From RYN-431 sp036388295 (GTDB lineage Bacteria; Planctomycetota; Phycisphaerae; Tepidisphaerales; Tepidisphaeraceae): a stretch of 38,205 bases of DNA. Of the stretch, positions 30,397 to 38,003 are shown one piece after another; within the stretch, counting starts at the first letter, position 1, and every line of letters begins with the position of its first letter. Location of the stretch: positions 1-38,205 of the forward strand of contig DASVSC010000129.1 in assembly GCA_036388295.1 (NCBI GenBank), given 5' to 3'. The position numbers were made by a program, and so were the translations under genes. Under the pieces are notes generated by a model. The model searched no databases, was not told the DNA's origin, and was given only the letters and a program-made list of their open reading frames with translations.

Positions 30397-31638
30397 TTAC
30401 GCGGTTTCGGAGATCGAATCTTCGTCCAGCGGGATCGGCGAATCATCGCTATCACCGTCGAAGAAGACGCTTTCGTCGAACAGATCGCCGGCCGCCAATT
30501 GCGTCTCGATGACGGTCGGCGTCTCCAGGCGGAGCAGCGTCAGGCAGACCAGCAGAGAGCCGACGGCCGGGACGACGTACGACAAGCGTGGCAGGCTGTT
30601 CATTGATGCGGCCCATTGCCGGCTCAGCCACGTGCCGATCACCGCAGCAAACCAAACGCCGGCCCAGGCGACGCCGATCGCCAATAGCCACGGCAGCGGG
30701 GCGGCGTTGCTGACGATCGGCACGTGCACGACCCAGAGCATCAGGCTCTGCATGCCCACCGCCGACAGCACGCGCTGCGCCGTCGACTGCCCGATCCACT
30801 TCCAGCCGCGGTCCAGCAGCACACCGGCCGCGACCGCGATGCAGAGATAGCGCACGACTTCCAGGATCGAAAGCGGCAACTTCGTCACCGCCAGCCACCA
30901 CGGCAGCACCAGCCAACCCGCCCGGTCCATGGCCGACAGCGTGTCGATGCCGAGCGCCACTAACGCCGCCGCCGCCAACAGTTGCCATTTTCTGGCGGCC
31001 GGCAGCGTGTCGTAGGCTTTGAGTTTGGATCCGAGCACTAAGCCGATGACAAAAATGAGCTGCCAGCGGATCAGCGGGAAATGATTTTCGATGGCCCAGA
31101 GTGACAGGTACGGGTGGTCGTAACGCCAAAAGAAAATGCCGATGCTGACGGCAAGCACCACACCCGCGCCCGCGCGGCGCAGTGCCGTAATCAGCAGCGG
31201 CGAGATAGCCAACATAAACACGTAGAACAGCAACAAATCGTAGCCGGTACGTAAGGTCAGCACGTCCCACAGCATCTGGCCGACCCCGATCACAGGCCGG
31301 CCTTGGATCGGGATCAGGATCAGCGCCAAGATCGTTGAGAAGTAGTGAACGCCGAGCACGAACGCGGCCCGTTTGAGTAGCGACCGATACGTTCTGTCCC
31401 TGCGATCCGGGTCAAGCGCGCGCTGGTAATGGATGGCCCCGACGCACAGGCCGCTGGTCATCACGAAGCCGCCGGCCGCGAAGCGAAGCCAGTGCAACGC
31501 GACCTCGCCGACGGCCCAAGGGGCGTTAACGTGCTGTTCCAGCAGGTGAACCAACACCATGTCCAGCAGGCAAAGCCCGCGGAGCACGTCCAGACGCCGG
31601 TCACGGACAGAGGGTAGAAGGCTGGGTACGGCAGTCAT
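30397..31638 (-). CDS. OpgC-like integral membrane acyltransferase
   Basis: About ten hydrophobic segments in 413 aa. The N-terminal RDRRLDVLRGLCLLDMVLVHL and the following GFVMTSGLCVGAIHYQR match the OpgC branch of the membrane acyltransferases, whose E. coli-type member succinylates periplasmic glucans. The acceptor here is unknown. The soluble C-terminal tail is strongly acidic (about 40 residues, including FFDGDSDDSPIPLDEDS). The start is uncertain: ATG 31638 is preferred, while ATG 31686 and GTG 31698 are in frame. Divergent from the Rrf2 gene. Confidence 0.8.
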   Translation of the reverse strand: MTAVPSLLPSVRDRRLDVLRGLCLLDMVLVHLLEQHVNAPWAVGEVALHWLRFAAGGFVMTSGLCVGAIHYQRALDPDRRDRTYRSLLKRAAFVLGVHYFSTILALILIPIQGRPVIGVGQMLWDVLTLRTGYDLLLFYVFMLAISPLLITALRRAGAGVVLAVSIGIFFWRYDHPYLSLWAIENHFPLIRWQLIFVIGLVLGSKLKAYDTLPAARKWQLLAAAALVALGIDTLSAMDRAGWLVLPWWLAVTKLPLSILEVVRYLCIAVAAGVLLDRGWKWIGQSTAQRVLSAVGMQSLMLWVVHVPIVSNAAPLPWLLAIGVAWAGVWFAAVIGTWLSRQWAASMNSLPRLSYVVPAVGSLLVCLTLLRLETPTVIETQLAAGDLFDESVFFDGDSDDSPIPLDEDSISETA

Positions 31639-31704
31639 ACGAATCGCCAAAGCAAGCCCAGCCACTCGGCGTAGGTTTGGCCACATCGTAAGACACACTC
31701 GGGC

Positions 31705-31753
31705 CCAAGTCGGAGACTAAAATCGGCTTTATTTGTCGCAGCCGCCGACTTGG
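31705..31753. promoter_or_regulatory. 9-bp inverted repeat in the divergent OpgC-like / rrf2 intergene
   Basis: CCAAGTCGG (31705-31713) and CCGACTTGG (31745-31753) are exact complements, 31 nt apart, in the region between two divergent genes. It could be an operator for the Rrf2 protein or a DNA-looping site; it could equally be an RNA hairpin in the OpgC-like transcript. Only the symmetry is observed. Confidence 0.35.
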
Positions 31754-31779
31754 CATGGCGTCGAAAGCTCGGTCTATTC

Positions 31780-31807
31780 TTGACCTGCGCCCGGTCCTGC
31801 GTAAAGT
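31780..31807 (+). promoter_or_regulatory. Candidate promoter of the Rrf2-type gene
   Basis: TTGACC (31780-31785) and TAAAGT (31802-31807) are 16 nt apart, and the gene starts 24 nt further on. This is a good sigma70-type match. It lies just downstream of the 9-bp inverted repeat. Confidence 0.5.
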
Positions 31808-31831
31808 CGATCGAAGAACTAGGAGTGCTGC

Positions 31832-32272
31832 GTGCGACTGTCGAAACGGACGGAATACGGCCTGCGGGCGATTGTGCAACTGGCCCGGCTCTGGCCCACG
31901 CAGTTCGTTCAGTCGCGCGACTTGTCGAAGCAGGAAGCGCTGCCGAACAAGTTCTTGGAATCGATCCTGCTGGCCCTGCGTCGCGGCGGCTTCCTTGAAA
32001 GCAAAGTCGGCAGCGGCGGCGGCTATCGTCTGACCAAGCCGCCCCGCGACATCCGCGTCGGCGACGTCATCCGCCGCTTGGAAGGCCGCCTCAGCGCCCG
32101 CGATGCCGACAATCCACAGGAACAGCGCTCGCCCGGCGAAATCTCCGTCCACCTGATCAACCAACGGCTAACGGACGCGACCGACAAAGTCCTCGACAGC
32201 ATCACGCTGGAAGAACTTCTCGAAGACGTCAATGCCCGGGCGTCAGGGCAGCAAGAGATGTACTACATTTGA
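31832..32272 (+). CDS. Rrf2-family transcriptional regulator lacking cysteines
   Basis: Winged-helix DNA-binding protein of 146 aa. MRLSKRTEYGLRAIVQLARL and the recognition region NKFLESILLALRRGGFLESKVGSGGGYRL are diagnostic of Rrf2. Known: IscR, NsrR and RsrR use Cys-ligated Fe-S clusters; this protein has no Cys at all, so it must sense something else or act constitutively. GTG 31832 is supported by AGGAG 6 nt upstream. A promoter-like element precedes it. Confidence 0.9.
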   Translation: MRLSKRTEYGLRAIVQLARLWPTQFVQSRDLSKQEALPNKFLESILLALRRGGFLESKVGSGGGYRLTKPPRDIRVGDVIRRLEGRLSARDADNPQEQRSPGEISVHLINQRLTDATDKVLDSITLEELLEDVNARASGQQEMYYI

Positions 32273-32281
32273 AGAACGTCG

Positions 32282-32635
32282 TTAGCAGGTCGGGGCGCGT
32301 ATCGACCATCCACGCGTGTCACCCAAGGCTTGTGCGTTCCAATCGGCCCCATACGCGACCAGTGTCGCCGCGGCTGTTGCGACCGCGACGCCATTTGAGG
32401 CCTCGGGATGGTCAAAATCGCCGCTGATTTCAAGTATCTCGATACCGAAAGCTTCGCGATCCACGAAGCTTCTCGCAAAGAACGCGCCTGATACCGCCCC
32501 GGCACGGAGATGCGAATCGGCTTCTCTGCAAGCGGTATCACGGACGTAAGACGGTGCGCGGGTGCCGGGATGCTCAACTCGAACGCGCACCCGGATGACG
32601 TGCTTCCGACCGTTAAGAACGGTTTCGGCCATCAT
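32282..32635 (-). CDS. Hypothetical protein (117 aa), no family recognised
   Basis: The frame from ATG 32635 reads like a real protein (for example IEILEISGDFDHPEASNGVA and VAYGADWNAQAL), with mixed composition and no low complexity. It lies 9 nt from the end of the Rrf2 gene, facing it, and 28 nt downstream of nothing obvious on its own strand (rseP starts further up and ends at 32664). ATGs at 32650 and 32632 are also possible; no Shine-Dalgarno. If it is not a gene, 32273-32663 is an empty stretch in which I see nothing else. Confidence 0.45.
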   Translation of the reverse strand: MMAETVLNGRKHVIRVRVRVEHPGTRAPSYVRDTACREADSHLRAGAVSGAFFARSFVDREAFGIEILEISGDFDHPEASNGVAVATAAATLVAYGADWNAQALGDTRGWSIRAPTC

Positions 32636-32663
32636 GGAACCATACCGCATCGAGCACCGCCAA

Positions 32664-34712
32664 TTATCCCCATTGCCGCAAAATATCGTGGTACGTCACG
32701 AACAGAAACAAGCTGCCCAGTAGCACGATGCCGATGATTTGGGCGGCTGTCTGCACGCGGGGGCTGGGCGGGCGGCCGGTGATTTTCTCGGCCAGCAGGA
32801 ACGTGAACAGGCCGCCGTCGACGATCGGGATGGGCAGGAAGTTCACGACGGCCAGGTTCGCGCTGATCAAGGCGGTGAACCAGATCAGCCAGTCGGTGCC
32901 GCGGCTGGCGGCGCTGGTGCCGGCGCTGAAGATGCCGACCGGGCCGCTCAGGTTACTCAGCGGGACCTGGCCCTCGAACAAGCGGCGCAGCGTCACGTAG
33001 ACTTGGAAGATGGATGCCTTCGTTTCTTCGTAACCCCAGGCCGCTGCCTCCAGCGGGTTCTTGGTGATCCGTGGCGTAATCAGCGGCGCGAGCGGCAGCG
33101 TGGGCTGGAACGCGATATTCGCGGCGGCCTGTTTCTCGTCCTCGCTCAGGTTCAGGGTGACCGTCCGCGTTCCGCCCTCGGACGCCAGAGCCAACTCGAT
33201 GGCCGGTTTCGCTGCCGATCGGACGGCTTCCAGCACGTCCGGCCAAGCGGCGGTCGGCTTGCCGTTGACGGACACGACGCGGTCGCCCGCCTTGATGCCC
33301 GCCTGCTTCGCCGCACTGCCCAGCACGTTGGCGACGACCGGCTCGCCCAGGTCCAGGTCGGGCACCACGCCCATGCGGAACTGGCGGTCTACTTTCAGAT
33401 TCGGGTCGACCTCGATCGGGTCAATCGTTTGGCCGTCACGCACGACCGTGATGCGGATCTTTTTCCCCTCGCGACCGGCCCGGCTGGTCCAGTCGATGAA
33501 CTCGTTCAGCGACGGCGGCCGGCGGGCTTCGTTCGTGCCGACGACGGCGACCTGCTCGATCACGTCGCCCGGCTTCAGGCCCGCGTTATCGGCGGGCGCG
33601 CCGCGCTGGACGGCCGTCAGTCGCACGCGCGGCTGCAGGCCGGCGATGGAGCGGGCGTCGTCTTTCACCGAGGCGTTAAAGCCCCGCATCAGCGTCGGCT
33701 GAACGGCGAACGGCTTCTCCGTGCCGTCGGCCAGACGAATCGTCACCGGCACGCTTCGGCCCGCGGCCGCGGCGACAGCTTCGTTCAACAGGCGATCGGA
33801 TTTCTCCTCGGACACATCGCGGCCGTCGATTTTCACGACGCGTGAGCCGGCCGGCATGGCGGCGAACTCAGGACTGATCAGTCCGATGTCCGCGTCCGGA
33901 CCGGTGGCCGCCGACAGTGTGCCGGCGGGCGCGACGCCGATCGCGGGCATGTTGTACTCGTGCACGTTCTTCGCCGGCGTCAGTTGAATAGTCTGCCGGC
34001 CGGCGCCGGGACGATCGACTTCGAATGTGGCCGATTCATCGCTGCGCAGCAGGGCGATGTTCATGCGCAGCTTCGTGAAGTCCTGCTGTGCATGGCCGTT
34101 GACGGTCAGGACGCGGTCGCCGGCTTTCAGGCCGGCCGCCTGCGCGGGCGAGCCCGGCAGCACTTGCCCGACGACCGCCGGCGGGGCGTTGAAGCCGTGC
34201 AGGAACAAGGCAATGTAAAGGGCGAACGCCAGAATGACGTTCATGATCACGCCGGCGCAGATGATGACCATCCGCTTGCCGACGGGCTTAGCCCCGAAGG
34301 CGTGTGGGTCATCTTGGCCGACCTGCGCGGCGGGCCGCAAATCGTCCTGGCCGGTGGGTTTCACGTAGCCGCCAAGGGGAATCCAGTTGAAGCGGTAATC
34401 GGTTTCGCCGAGGCCGAGATCTTTGCCGATGTCGTAGCGTTCGCGCAGCGAATATTCGGTCGGCAAGCGCCCGGCACCCCGACGGCCGATTTCGGCGTCG
34501 ACGCGGCGGTCGAACTCTGCCTGTGTGTTTCCCGGGCGGAAGCCGATGCCTTTGCGCCAGGAGACGATGGCCTGTCCCATGCCGACGGCGAACTGTTCCA
34601 CGCGAACGCCCGCCCAGCGTGCGGCCAGGAAGTGGCCCAGTTCGTGCCAGAAAATTACGAAGCCGAAGGCGAACGCGACGAGCAAAATGTTGAGCACAGA
34701 GCTGAAAGTCAT
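32664..34712 (-). CDS. rseP: Site-2 protease RseP, enlarged, with multiple PDZ domains
   Basis: Intramembrane zinc metalloprotease that cleaves anti-sigma factors and signal-peptide remnants. Zinc motif HELGH at residues 23-27 in TM1; third ligand Asp632 in FLPIPIVDGG. The protein is 682 aa against about 450 in E. coli. Extra material: a charged insertion of about 55 residues (53-108), and a periplasmic region with PDZ-like modules at about 179-245, a degenerate one at about 275-340, and two more at about 362-435 and 456-520. It follows dxr on the - strand, as in many bacteria where dxr and rseP are neighbours. Confidence 0.95.
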   Translation of the reverse strand: MTFSSVLNILLVAFAFGFVIFWHELGHFLAARWAGVRVEQFAVGMGQAIVSWRKGIGFRPGNTQAEFDRRVDAEIGRRGAGRLPTEYSLRERYDIGKDLGLGETDYRFNWIPLGGYVKPTGQDDLRPAAQVGQDDPHAFGAKPVGKRMVIICAGVIMNVILAFALYIALFLHGFNAPPAVVGQVLPGSPAQAAGLKAGDRVLTVNGHAQQDFTKLRMNIALLRSDESATFEVDRPGAGRQTIQLTPAKNVHEYNMPAIGVAPAGTLSAATGPDADIGLISPEFAAMPAGSRVVKIDGRDVSEEKSDRLLNEAVAAAAGRSVPVTIRLADGTEKPFAVQPTLMRGFNASVKDDARSIAGLQPRVRLTAVQRGAPADNAGLKPGDVIEQVAVVGTNEARRPPSLNEFIDWTSRAGREGKKIRITVVRDGQTIDPIEVDPNLKVDRQFRMGVVPDLDLGEPVVANVLGSAAKQAGIKAGDRVVSVNGKPTAAWPDVLEAVRSAAKPAIELALASEGGTRTVTLNLSEDEKQAAANIAFQPTLPLAPLITPRITKNPLEAAAWGYEETKASIFQVYVTLRRLFEGQVPLSNLSGPVGIFSAGTSAASRGTDWLIWFTALISANLAVVNFLPIPIVDGGLFTFLLAEKITGRPPSPRVQTAAQIIGIVLLGSLFLFVTYHDILRQWG

Positions 34713-34764
34713 GCTGCCTGATTGTACGAGATAAACCGCCGTTCGTCTGTCATACGCCGGGCTG

Positions 34765-34852
34765 CCGCAGATGGACGCGAATAAACGCTGATGAGAAGCC
34801 GGGAGAGCGATTTAATCGGACGTGCGTCTTTTTGATCCGAGTTTATCCGCGG
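34765..34852. repeat. Decamer-word inverted repeat, dxr-rseP, overlapping the dxr 3' end
   Basis: The left arm 34765-34798 has 10-nt words CGCAGATGGA, CGCGAATAAA and CGCTGATGAG. The right arm 34825-34852, reverse-complemented, reads CGCGGATAAA then CTCGGATCAA. The right arm lies inside the last codons of dxr. Degenerate, but in phase; a third word length for the same design. Confidence 0.55.
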
Positions 34853-36140
34853 CCAGCAGGCCGGCGGCCGTCGCGCGGGCCCATTGGTCCGCCGCCAGTA
34901 ACTGTTCGAGCGTCGGCGATGCGACCACGGCGTGTTGATCCATCACGTCCGCTACGGTTCGCCAGATCGCACCGAAGCGAATCTGTTCAGCCAGGAACGC
35001 CTCCACGGCCATTTCGTTCGCCGCGTTCATCACCGCGCCGAGTGTGCCGCGTTCGCGGGCGACGCGCATGGCTAGCCGCAGCGCGGGAAACTTTTCTAGA
35101 TCGGGCGGGGCGAAGTTTAGCGACAACGCCTTCGTCCAATCCATCGTCCGCGACACGCCCGGCCGGCGTTTCGGGTACGTCAGTGCGTACTGGATCGGCG
35201 TTCGCATGTCCGGCGGCGACAGCTGCGCGATCACGCTGCCGTCGACGAACTCCACCATCGAATGCACAACCGATTCCGGGTGAACGACCACTTCGATCTG
35301 CTCCGGCTGCAAATCGAACAGCCAGACGGCTTCGATCAGCTCCGCCGCCTTGTTGAACATGGTGGCCGAATCGATCGTGATCTTTCGGCCCATGTCCCAG
35401 GTCGGGTGCTTCAACGCGTCGGCCGGCGTCGCCTGCTCCATTTTGTCCAGCGGCCAGTCGCGGAACGGACCGCCGCTGGCCGTCAGGATCACGCGTTTCA
35501 CTTCGTCGCGCCGGCCCGCGAGCATTGCCTGAAAGATGGCCGAGTGTTCGCTGTCGACCGGCAGGATGTCGACTTGCCGTTCGCGCGCCAGCGGCATCAG
35601 CAGACTGCCCGCGACGACGAGCGATTCCTTGTTCGCCAGCAGCAACGGTTTGCCCGCTTCGACCGTCGCCAGCGCCGCCGGCAGGCCGGCCGCGCCGACG
35701 ACGGCACTGAGCACGACGTCGACGTCATCACGCCGAACAATGTCGACGAGAGCATCGTGGCCGAAGGTGACGTGGCATGGCTGGCCGGCGAAGCGCTCTT
35801 TGATCCCCGCTTCGTCGCATTTCCCAGTGACGGCGACGACACGGGGTCTCAGAGCGGCGGTTTGTTGCAGGAGGTCGTCACAACGCGAATGAGCCGACAG
35901 CGCCGTGCAGCAGTGCGAGTCGCCGAGGTGTTTCAGCACTTCGACGGCCTGTGTGCCGATGGAGCCGGTGGAGCCGAGAATGGCGACGCGCGTGGACAGG
36001 CGAACGACTATACCGGCCGCGGATTGCGGCGTCTTGTGTCGACACCGTGGGGAGACGCGCCACTTGTCCGCCTTGCCGATTTCCGCCGGGCCGACGACAC
36101 TGCCGCGGATGAAAGTGCTGGTCGTCGCCAATCTCGCCAA
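34812..36140 (-). CDS. dxr: 1-deoxy-D-xylulose 5-phosphate reductoisomerase
   Basis: First committed step of the MEP isoprenoid pathway. Diagnostic segments are RVAILGSTGSIGTQAVEVL (NADPH site), LANKESLVVAG, LPVDSEHSAIFQ, ILTASGGPFRDWP, HPTWDMGRKITIDSATMFNKA and VVHPESVVHSMVEF. Family proteins start only a few residues before RVAILG, near 36000, yet no ATG, GTG or TTG occurs there in frame. The coordinates given run to TTG 36140, which would overlap nadK head to head; CTG 35999 is the other possibility. The C-terminal tail KLGSKRRTSD is encoded by one arm of the decamer repeat. Confidence 0.93.
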   Translation of the reverse strand: MARLATTSTFIRGSVVGPAEIGKADKWRVSPRCRHKTPQSAAGIVVRLSTRVAILGSTGSIGTQAVEVLKHLGDSHCCTALSAHSRCDDLLQQTAALRPRVVAVTGKCDEAGIKERFAGQPCHVTFGHDALVDIVRRDDVDVVLSAVVGAAGLPAALATVEAGKPLLLANKESLVVAGSLLMPLARERQVDILPVDSEHSAIFQAMLAGRRDEVKRVILTASGGPFRDWPLDKMEQATPADALKHPTWDMGRKITIDSATMFNKAAELIEAVWLFDLQPEQIEVVVHPESVVHSMVEFVDGSVIAQLSPPDMRTPIQYALTYPKRRPGVSRTMDWTKALSLNFAPPDLEKFPALRLAMRVARERGTLGAVMNAANEMAVEAFLAEQIRFGAIWRTVADVMDQHAVVASPTLEQLLAADQWARATAAGLLAADKLGSKRRTSD

Positions 36141-36990
36141 GCCGAAGGTTCAGCCGGCCGCCGACGCGCTTGCGGCGTGGCTCAAGGAGCGCGTGACGTT
36201 CCTGGGCGTTGAAGACGACCGGGACTTCGACCTGTCTAAAATTGAGATGGACCTGATCTTGGTCCTGGGCGGAGACGGCACGCTGCTGAGCGTCGCCCGC
36301 CGGCTGTGCGGCCGACAGGTGCCGGTGATCGGTTTCAACTTCGGGCGGCTCGGTTTCCTCGCCAGCTTCGGGCCCGAGCATCTGCCGGACACGGTTCAGC
36401 AGGCGATCGACGGGAAGCTGCCGGTCAAACCGCGCATGATGATCGAAGCATCGGTCGTGGCCGCCTCGGCCAAGGAATGCGACCTGCTGAATCCGGCATC
36501 GGTCGAGAAATACCGCCACTGGTCGACGTGCGCGCTCAATGACGCGGTGGTCTCCGCGGGCAGCCCATTCCGGATGATCGAACTGAGCGTCGGCACCGAC
36601 GGCGACGACGGCGTGCGCTACTTCGGCGACGGCATGATCGTCTGCACCGCCAGCGGTTCGACTGCATACAACATCGCGGCCGGCGGGCCGATCCTGAGCC
36701 CGCAGGTGGAAGCGATGTGTCTGACGCCGCTGTGCGCGCACAGCCTGAGTTTCCGCCCGATCGTGCTGCACGCCGACCAGACGGTGGTTCTGACGGCCCG
36801 GCGCGTGAACCGCGGCACGGAACTGGTCGTCGACGGGCAAAGCTCGTGCAACCTCAACAAAGGCGACCGCATGGTCGTTCGTCGGGCCGACCATAAATTG
36901 ATGCTGGTGGAGAACCCGAACCTTCGCGAATGGCAGGCGCTTGGCGAAAAGTTGCACTGGGCGAGCGTGCCGAATTACAACTGGAAGTGA
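36109..36990 (+). CDS. nadK: NAD kinase
   Basis: Phosphorylates NAD to NADP in the cytoplasm. ATG 36109 gives MKVLVVANLAKPKVQPAADAL, as expected for the family, and 293 aa; the frame extends to 35905, but that part is antisense to dxr. Catalytic GGDGT motif at 54-58 with Asp56, NFGRLGFLASF, and the NAD-binding TASGSTAYNIAAGGPILSP. The gene is head to head with dxr and followed by a word repeat and two small membrane-protein genes. Confidence 0.95.
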   Translation: MKVLVVANLAKPKVQPAADALAAWLKERVTFLGVEDDRDFDLSKIEMDLILVLGGDGTLLSVARRLCGRQVPVIGFNFGRLGFLASFGPEHLPDTVQQAIDGKLPVKPRMMIEASVVAASAKECDLLNPASVEKYRHWSTCALNDAVVSAGSPFRMIELSVGTDGDDGVRYFGDGMIVCTASGSTAYNIAAGGPILSPQVEAMCLTPLCAHSLSFRPIVLHADQTVVLTARRVNRGTELVVDGQSSCNLNKGDRMVVRRADHKLMLVENPNLREWQALGEKLHWASVPNYNWK

Positions 36991-36991
36991 A

Positions 36992-37070
36992 GGGCCGGCG
37001 GCTGACTGCTGGCAGCTAAACACGAGTACGACGTTTTCGCCGCCAGCTGATAGCCGCCAGCTGCCAGCCG
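36992..37070. repeat. Heptad-word inverted repeat after nadK
   Basis: Left arm 36992-37017 includes GGCTGAC, TGCTGGC and AGCTAAA. The right arm 37038-37070, reverse-complemented, gives GCTGGCA, GCTGGCG, GCTATCA and GCTGGCG. It begins one nt after the nadK stop and ends 4 nt before the next ATG, which has no Shine-Dalgarno. Confidence 0.7.
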
Positions 37071-37074
37071 ATTT

Positions 37075-37281
37075 ATGTTCGACGAGTTCCAGAAAATCAT
37101 CGCCGAGATCGGCAAGCTGCCGCCGGCAGACAAGGCGGCCGCTCAGACGGTCTTTGTGGCGTGGTGCGTCGCCCGCGTCGTCTACTACGTCGTGGCCGGC
37201 GTGGTCGTCTGGGCGCTCGGACGGCGGCTCATCCAGGCGTGCTTTGCCGCGTGGCGTGAGGCGCACCGCTCGGCCGATTGA
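37075..37281 (+). CDS. Small single-span membrane protein (68 aa)
   Basis: One hydrophobic segment (about residues 27-48, VFVAWCVARVVYYVVAGVVV) between an amphipathic N-terminus and a charged tail. It starts 4 nt after the word repeat, without a Shine-Dalgarno. The next gene starts at an overlapping TTGA, so the pair looks translationally coupled. No family recognised. Confidence 0.65.
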   Translation: MFDEFQKIIAEIGKLPPADKAAAQTVFVAWCVARVVYYVVAGVVVWALGRRLIQACFAAWREAHRSAD

Positions 37282-37985
37282 ACAACGGCAACAGAACCGT
37301 GACCGACTTCATCGCCGACAACTTCGGCCTGCTGGAACTGCTGCTGTTCCTTGAACTCGTCGTTCTCGCGACGGCGGCCGCGTTCTACCAGATTGCCAAG
37401 CTCGCTTCCGGCCGGAGCCGGCACGACCCGATGGTGCGGTTCTATCACGTCTTCTGGCGCGGCTTCTTCGCAGACGTCACGCCTGTCGGCGTATTGCGGG
37501 CCCAACAGGCCGAGACGCTAGCGCGGCGGGCCGGGCTGATAACGGTCGGGGATCTTGATCCCGAACAACTCGCCAGGATGGACGCGCCCGACCTTAACGA
37601 GATCGCCAATGCGGCCGTCGGCGGTCGGCCGATTAATTCGCCGACGCGACTGCCGGCGGAACCGCCCGCGGTTTCGCCGCCGCGCGGCAATCCACCCGCG
37701 CCGGCCACGCCGCCCGTCGGCGACGCGACGCTGGAGGTGCGCATCGTCGGCCGGTCGAAAATCGACACCGTCGCCGGCCACGACGGGCGGACGCTCATCG
37801 TCCACGTGCGCTGCGAAGTCGAGGACGGTCAGGCGAACGGCGTGGTCGTGGAACTGGCGTCGCAAGCCCTGCAGATTCCGGTTTACCGCATCGTGCTGCT
37901 GCGCGGCCACTACAAGAGCGACAAGGCGTTCAAGCTTCTGAACTTCGATCAAGCCACGCTGGACCGGCGGGTGAGTGCGATGTGA
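37278..37985 (+). CDS. Membrane-anchored protein with C-terminal DUF167 (YggU)-like domain
   Basis: Start TTG 37278 overlaps the upstream TGA (TTGA); GTG 37299 is an alternative. Residues about 17-38 form a membrane segment, 78-110 a helical region (LITVGDLDPEQLARMDAPDL), 118-148 a Pro-rich linker, and 150-222 resemble the UPF0235/DUF167 fold: DATLEVRIVGRSK, then VEDGQANGVVVELASQALQIP, and IVLLRGHYKSDKAFKL. DUF167 proteins are usually about 100-aa soluble proteins of unknown role; fusion to a membrane anchor is unusual. The assignment is by pattern only. Confidence 0.65.
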   Translation: MNNGNRTVTDFIADNFGLLELLLFLELVVLATAAAFYQIAKLASGRSRHDPMVRFYHVFWRGFFADVTPVGVLRAQQAETLARRAGLITVGDLDPEQLARMDAPDLNEIANAAVGGRPINSPTRLPAEPPAVSPPRGNPPAPATPPVGDATLEVRIVGRSKIDTVAGHDGRTLIVHVRCEVEDGQANGVVVELASQALQIPVYRIVLLRGHYKSDKAFKLLNFDQATLDRRVSAM

Positions 37986-38003
37986 CACCGACGCCTCTGG
38001 CGC

